Assembly (NCBI RefSeq): GCF_000316605.1 | Contig: NC_019683.1 | Location: 3,394,036 to 3,458,035, forward strand | From: [Leptolyngbya] sp. PCC 7376 | GTDB taxonomy: Bacteria; Cyanobacteriota; Cyanobacteriia; Cyanobacteriales; MRBY01 | Reading direction: 5' to 3' | DNA: 64,000 bases | Part shown: positions 61,173 to 64,000 of the stretch, in pieces | Numbering within the stretch: the first letter of the stretch is position 1 | How the letters are laid out: the number at the start of each line of letters is the position of its first letter | Made by a program: the position numbers and the translations under genes | Notes under the pieces: generated by a model | Databases searched by the model: none | Seen by the model: the letters and a program-made list of their open reading frames with translations, nothing else | What the model was told of the DNA's origin: nothing

Positions 61173-63539
61173 CTATAAATCAGTCTCTAAAAATTGAGTT
61201 GGACTAACCAAAGTCTCTGGTGCTTCATTATCAAGCAACTGGCTAGCCTCCGCTGTCGCTACTGTGGTTTGCGATACCGTCGTCGCGTTGGCGATCGCCG
61301 CACGTTCCTGTTGGATTTGGCTTATCTCTTCACCCACCTCTATGGGAACTGATGCGACATATGAAACGGTACTGGCTGAGTCTTCAATCTGATTAACCGT
61401 GTTGTCCCACCCATCTACGCCGCGATTGACCTTTGCGAGGAATGCATTTGTCCGGCCATAGCGGGAACTGGTGCTAATCGGTGGCTGATGAGGGTATGCG
61501 TTGGGACTAACTAACCCTTCATTACGTGCCGTGTTCATCCACAAACCTAATCGGTCATTCGTTATCTCTGTGACGCTTCTGGTAATGTCGCCGAGTGATT
61601 CTACTGACCAATAGATATTGCTGGCTGATCTAAAGATAGTATTCGACCTTAACCAAGCATCTCTAATTCCTTCCTGCGTAACATCCGGAATAATGGCATC
61701 AACAACGCCATTTAATTTATTCCCAATCACTTGATTTAGCGTGATATCTGCACCATTTTCATCACTAAAATTTATTCCGAAATTTCCAATTACTTGGTCA
61801 ACAACATCCCCAACAAATTGCGCTGCATCGACTGATACCCTTGCTGCCATGTGGACATGAAATATCGTATTTAGCAGATTGATTGCCGTCTGAGTAAATT
61901 GATTATTATACAAACTATCCGCTTTTTTCTTAATATCATTCGTGATATTTACAACAGGCTGTAATTGAGTCTGTATCCATCCTCTAGTCTGTGCTGCCTG
62001 AGCTGATACATTCGCCTGTACCGCTGCAATACTACCCTGAATTCCTGACAGCTTTCTACCGTTATTTCTCACTTCTCTTTGAGTAGAGGTAACGGCTTTT
62101 TCTGTCGGTTTCACTGCATTGTTCGCAATGGTTTTAATTCTGCTGTAGTCAACCTTGTTATCAGGGATATCTCGGATAACTTCTCTCACCGTATTATTGG
62201 TGATGGTATTCGTATTATTGTTAACCGTTCTTGTTTCTCTGACAATTGTTTTTTGAGGTTGGATTATTGGCTGTCTCTCAATAATTCGAGTGTTGTTGTT
62301 AGTAATAACTTCTCTAGTCACGGTATTACGCCCAATATTTGGATAACGATTGGTGATTATATTGATTACTCTGCTGGTAAAGATTGTCGCTGTCGTCCCT
62401 ACAATAGTTTGCAGTGCAAGGGTCTTTAATTCTGCTGCGTTAGCCTTGACTTGGGCGATATTTGCAACACCAGAAATTCGATTTAATCGACTATTTAGAG
62501 ATGCGCCTAAACTAGCTAAACCACGCGATAATTCTTGGCTTGTGACATTATCTTGATTCTCTAATCTACGGACTCTTGCAACTAGTGGAGTGATGAATTT
62601 TCCAAGTATTCTGGATATCTCATTACCTAATGAAAGTACCTCCGCTTCTAACTTGTTGATGCGATTGCTTGTTTGATAGAAACTTGCAATAGAAAAACCT
62701 GTTCCAAAGACTGAAACAATCGTTCCAACTAATGCCAGTAGAGGCGTTAATTTCGCCAGTACTAGACTAACTCCTGCTAGGGTTTTCTTGATTAAAGCAA
62801 CCGCCGCTGCTAATCCAGCTATCTTGGCGGTATTCGTTGCTACCTTGAGTGCCAAAGCGCTAACCTTGGCTTCTAGTTTCGCTATCTGAGTTCTGGCAAA
62901 GTTATCAACTGCTTCCTTCTTCTTTCTTGCTTCCTTCAAGGCTTTTTCAGCCGTCGTTTTTGCCGATTCAGCAGTGGACTTAATCTGATTTATTAACCGT
63001 TTTCTCTCCCTCACCTCTGCGGATAATTCCCTTTGTAGGCCGCTTATATCGTCTTCTGCATTGTCAATCAATTTCTCTAATGACCTTTTTAGGGCATTAT
63101 CTTTTTGGTCAACATAATCTTTTGTTGCTGCTTCTCTTCTTAGCTTTTCTAATTCAGCTTTGGTTGCAAACAGACCGCTTTCTTTATCCTTTTCAGACTC
63201 TCTAATAAATGCTTCAACACTCGACAATCGACGTTCTAGCCGGGCAATATCCGATTTCGTTGCATAGGCCGCCTCTCTCTTAAATTGCTTTTCTAATTCT
63301 TGATTATCTTTAATTACAAGGTCTTTAATCCTTTGCCCTAGAATATCTAACCCATTATCGACCTTCTCGAAGAAAGGATTGTTGCGACTATTGATGTTAG
63401 ATTCAACTCTATTCAACTGGGAGAAATCAGCCTTCTTTTTAAGCTTTGTTTTTAACGCTGTATTCTCTTTCAGTAAGGCATCAATCTTGCTGTTGATCAG
63501 GGTAAGTTTTCCGGAGAATTCACTACAATTACAACTCAT
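61173..63539 (-). CDS. Large coiled-coil protein with a central hydrophobic block, unknown function
   Basis: 788 residues, no family recognised. It has a short Cys-bearing N-terminus (MSCNCSE), a long charged coiled coil (about residues 10-235) and a hydrophobic block (about 235-285, LAAAVALIKKTLAGVSLVLA and LTPLLALVGTIVSVFGTG) that could span or bind a membrane. Helical coils follow, then an Asn/Arg-rich stretch (NNNTRIIERQ, about 410-450), further helices and an acidic tail. It overlaps the upstream gene by four bases (ATGA), so the two are one unit. It could be a structural or membrane-active component of the mobile element, perhaps a phage-like tail or injection protein. That is a guess. 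Confidence 0.6.
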   Translation of the reverse strand: MSCNCSEFSGKLTLINSKIDALLKENTALKTKLKKKADFSQLNRVESNINSRNNPFFEKVDNGLDILGQRIKDLVIKDNQELEKQFKREAAYATKSDIARLERRLSSVEAFIRESEKDKESGLFATKAELEKLRREAATKDYVDQKDNALKRSLEKLIDNAEDDISGLQRELSAEVRERKRLINQIKSTAESAKTTAEKALKEARKKKEAVDNFARTQIAKLEAKVSALALKVATNTAKIAGLAAAVALIKKTLAGVSLVLAKLTPLLALVGTIVSVFGTGFSIASFYQTSNRINKLEAEVLSLGNEISRILGKFITPLVARVRRLENQDNVTSQELSRGLASLGASLNSRLNRISGVANIAQVKANAAELKTLALQTIVGTTATIFTSRVINIITNRYPNIGRNTVTREVITNNNTRIIERQPIIQPQKTIVRETRTVNNNTNTITNNTVREVIRDIPDNKVDYSRIKTIANNAVKPTEKAVTSTQREVRNNGRKLSGIQGSIAAVQANVSAQAAQTRGWIQTQLQPVVNITNDIKKKADSLYNNQFTQTAINLLNTIFHVHMAARVSVDAAQFVGDVVDQVIGNFGINFSDENGADITLNQVIGNKLNGVVDAIIPDVTQEGIRDAWLRSNTIFRSASNIYWSVESLGDITRSVTEITNDRLGLWMNTARNEGLVSPNAYPHQPPISTSSRYGRTNAFLAKVNRGVDGWDNTVNQIEDSASTVSYVASVPIEVGEEISQIQQERAAIANATTVSQTTVATAEASQLLDNEAPETLVSPTQFLETDL

Positions 63540-64000
63540 AATTTCCCTATTATTTGATTGGCTAAATTACAGACCTTTTGACACAGCTCTTCTTCGACCA
63601 GTTCGACAGTTGGGCAAGTGTCATTGGGAGGCAGGTCATAGGTTGTACCATCCGCATAATTGACCCTCACAACACAACCCCCGATTTGAACCCATTCAGG
63701 GCAAGAATTAAGGGGGTAGTCTTCTGTTGTCCCGTCCACATAAGATATTGAGATTTTCGCCTCTGAAACCGGGCTTCCTTGTACGTCATGTTCATACAAG
63801 ACTCTGACACCACTGGCATTAAAGAACTCCCACACAGGGAACTCTTGATACTGCGAGTTGGCTGGCATATTGCCGTAATTGTGGGAATGTAATGTCTGAG
63901 TTCTTTTGTCAAAATCGACGGGAAATGTTCCGTTGTAGAAATTAAGCTTTGCTGGGCAGGTACTCGGACGGTTCGCCGCTCCTAGGAAACGGTCATAGTC
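63536..64000 (-). CDS. Partner of the coiled-coil protein, gene runs off the window
   Basis: The frame is open to the window edge: the 44 codons before the internal ATG (63868) have no stop and read plausibly (DYDRFLGAANRPSTCPAK). The ATG is therefore likely internal and the gene continues beyond 64000. The visible part has two similar short beta-rich units (ISISYVDGTTEDYPLN and VRVNYADGTTYDLPPN) and a Cys-rich C-terminus. It overlaps the start of the 788-residue gene by four bases. No known family. Confidence 0.6.
   Translation of the reverse strand, partial: DYDRFLGAANRPSTCPAKLNFYNGTFPVDFDKRTQTLHSHNYGNMPANSQYQEFPVWEFFNASGVRVLYEHDVQGSPVSEAKISISYVDGTTEDYPLNSCPEWVQIGGCVVRVNYADGTTYDLPPNDTCPTVELVEEELCQKVCNLANQIIGKL

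Overview
The window comes from a cyanobacterial chromosome. It carries psbU (photosystem II extrinsic subunit), a phycobilisome rod linker, a Cdv3-like division protein, a Toc75/Omp85 barrel, a UPF0367 protein and very many copies of the HIP1 octamer GCGATCGC. The gene set and base composition suit a Picosynechococcus/Synechococcus PCC 7002-like or Leptolyngbya PCC 7376-like strain. The exact genus is inference.

Layout. 1-4345: end of a pheophorbide-a-oxygenase-like gene, a Tat lipoprotein binding protein, then a 0.8-kb tandem duplication in front of a Gfo/Idh/MocA oxidoreductase. 4342-8129: a flavoprotein and a CobW-like GTPase diverge from a Fur/Zur-type box; two phosphoesterase-like proteins with altered metal sites follow the CobW gene. 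8178-17913: core genes (cdv3-like, coaD, purC, omp85, lpxC, psbU, 1-Cys peroxiredoxin, a TgpA-like protein lacking its catalytic cysteine, tRNA-Ser). 17985-22960: insertion-sequence cluster. An IS1-family element interrupts a gene, and a dead IS701-like element abuts an IS6-type transposase that is itself split by a tandem pair of IS982-family elements. 23217-31389: murF, a PilC-like protein, a lumenal thioredoxin-fold protein, and a pair of membrane-protein paralogs, the second interrupted by an IS630-family element. 31424-43261: metabolic and stress genes, including a TetR-SDR-cupin-OsmC cluster with two matching operators, and a solitary rod linker. 44097-50694: acyl-CoA-ligase/GNAT pair, a cyclase-domain protein, alanine dehydrogenase, a TPR protein.

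50986-64000 looks like an accessory island. It holds a small protein resembling peptidase-co-occurring domains, an orthocaspase fused to a formylglycine-generating-enzyme-like domain, a tyrosine recombinase, an NB-ARC/TPR STAND protein broken by a one-base insertion, an XRE regulator with its own palindrome, a primase (zinc ribbon plus TOPRIM) and a VapE/VirE helicase split by a frame change, and a two-gene unit encoding a 788-residue coiled-coil/membrane protein and a partner that runs off the window. I read it as an integrative element carrying a caspase/STAND-type conflict or programmed-death module. The module reading is inference from domains and proximity.

Positions are from reading the sequence by eye. 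Family names are by recognition without database searches.
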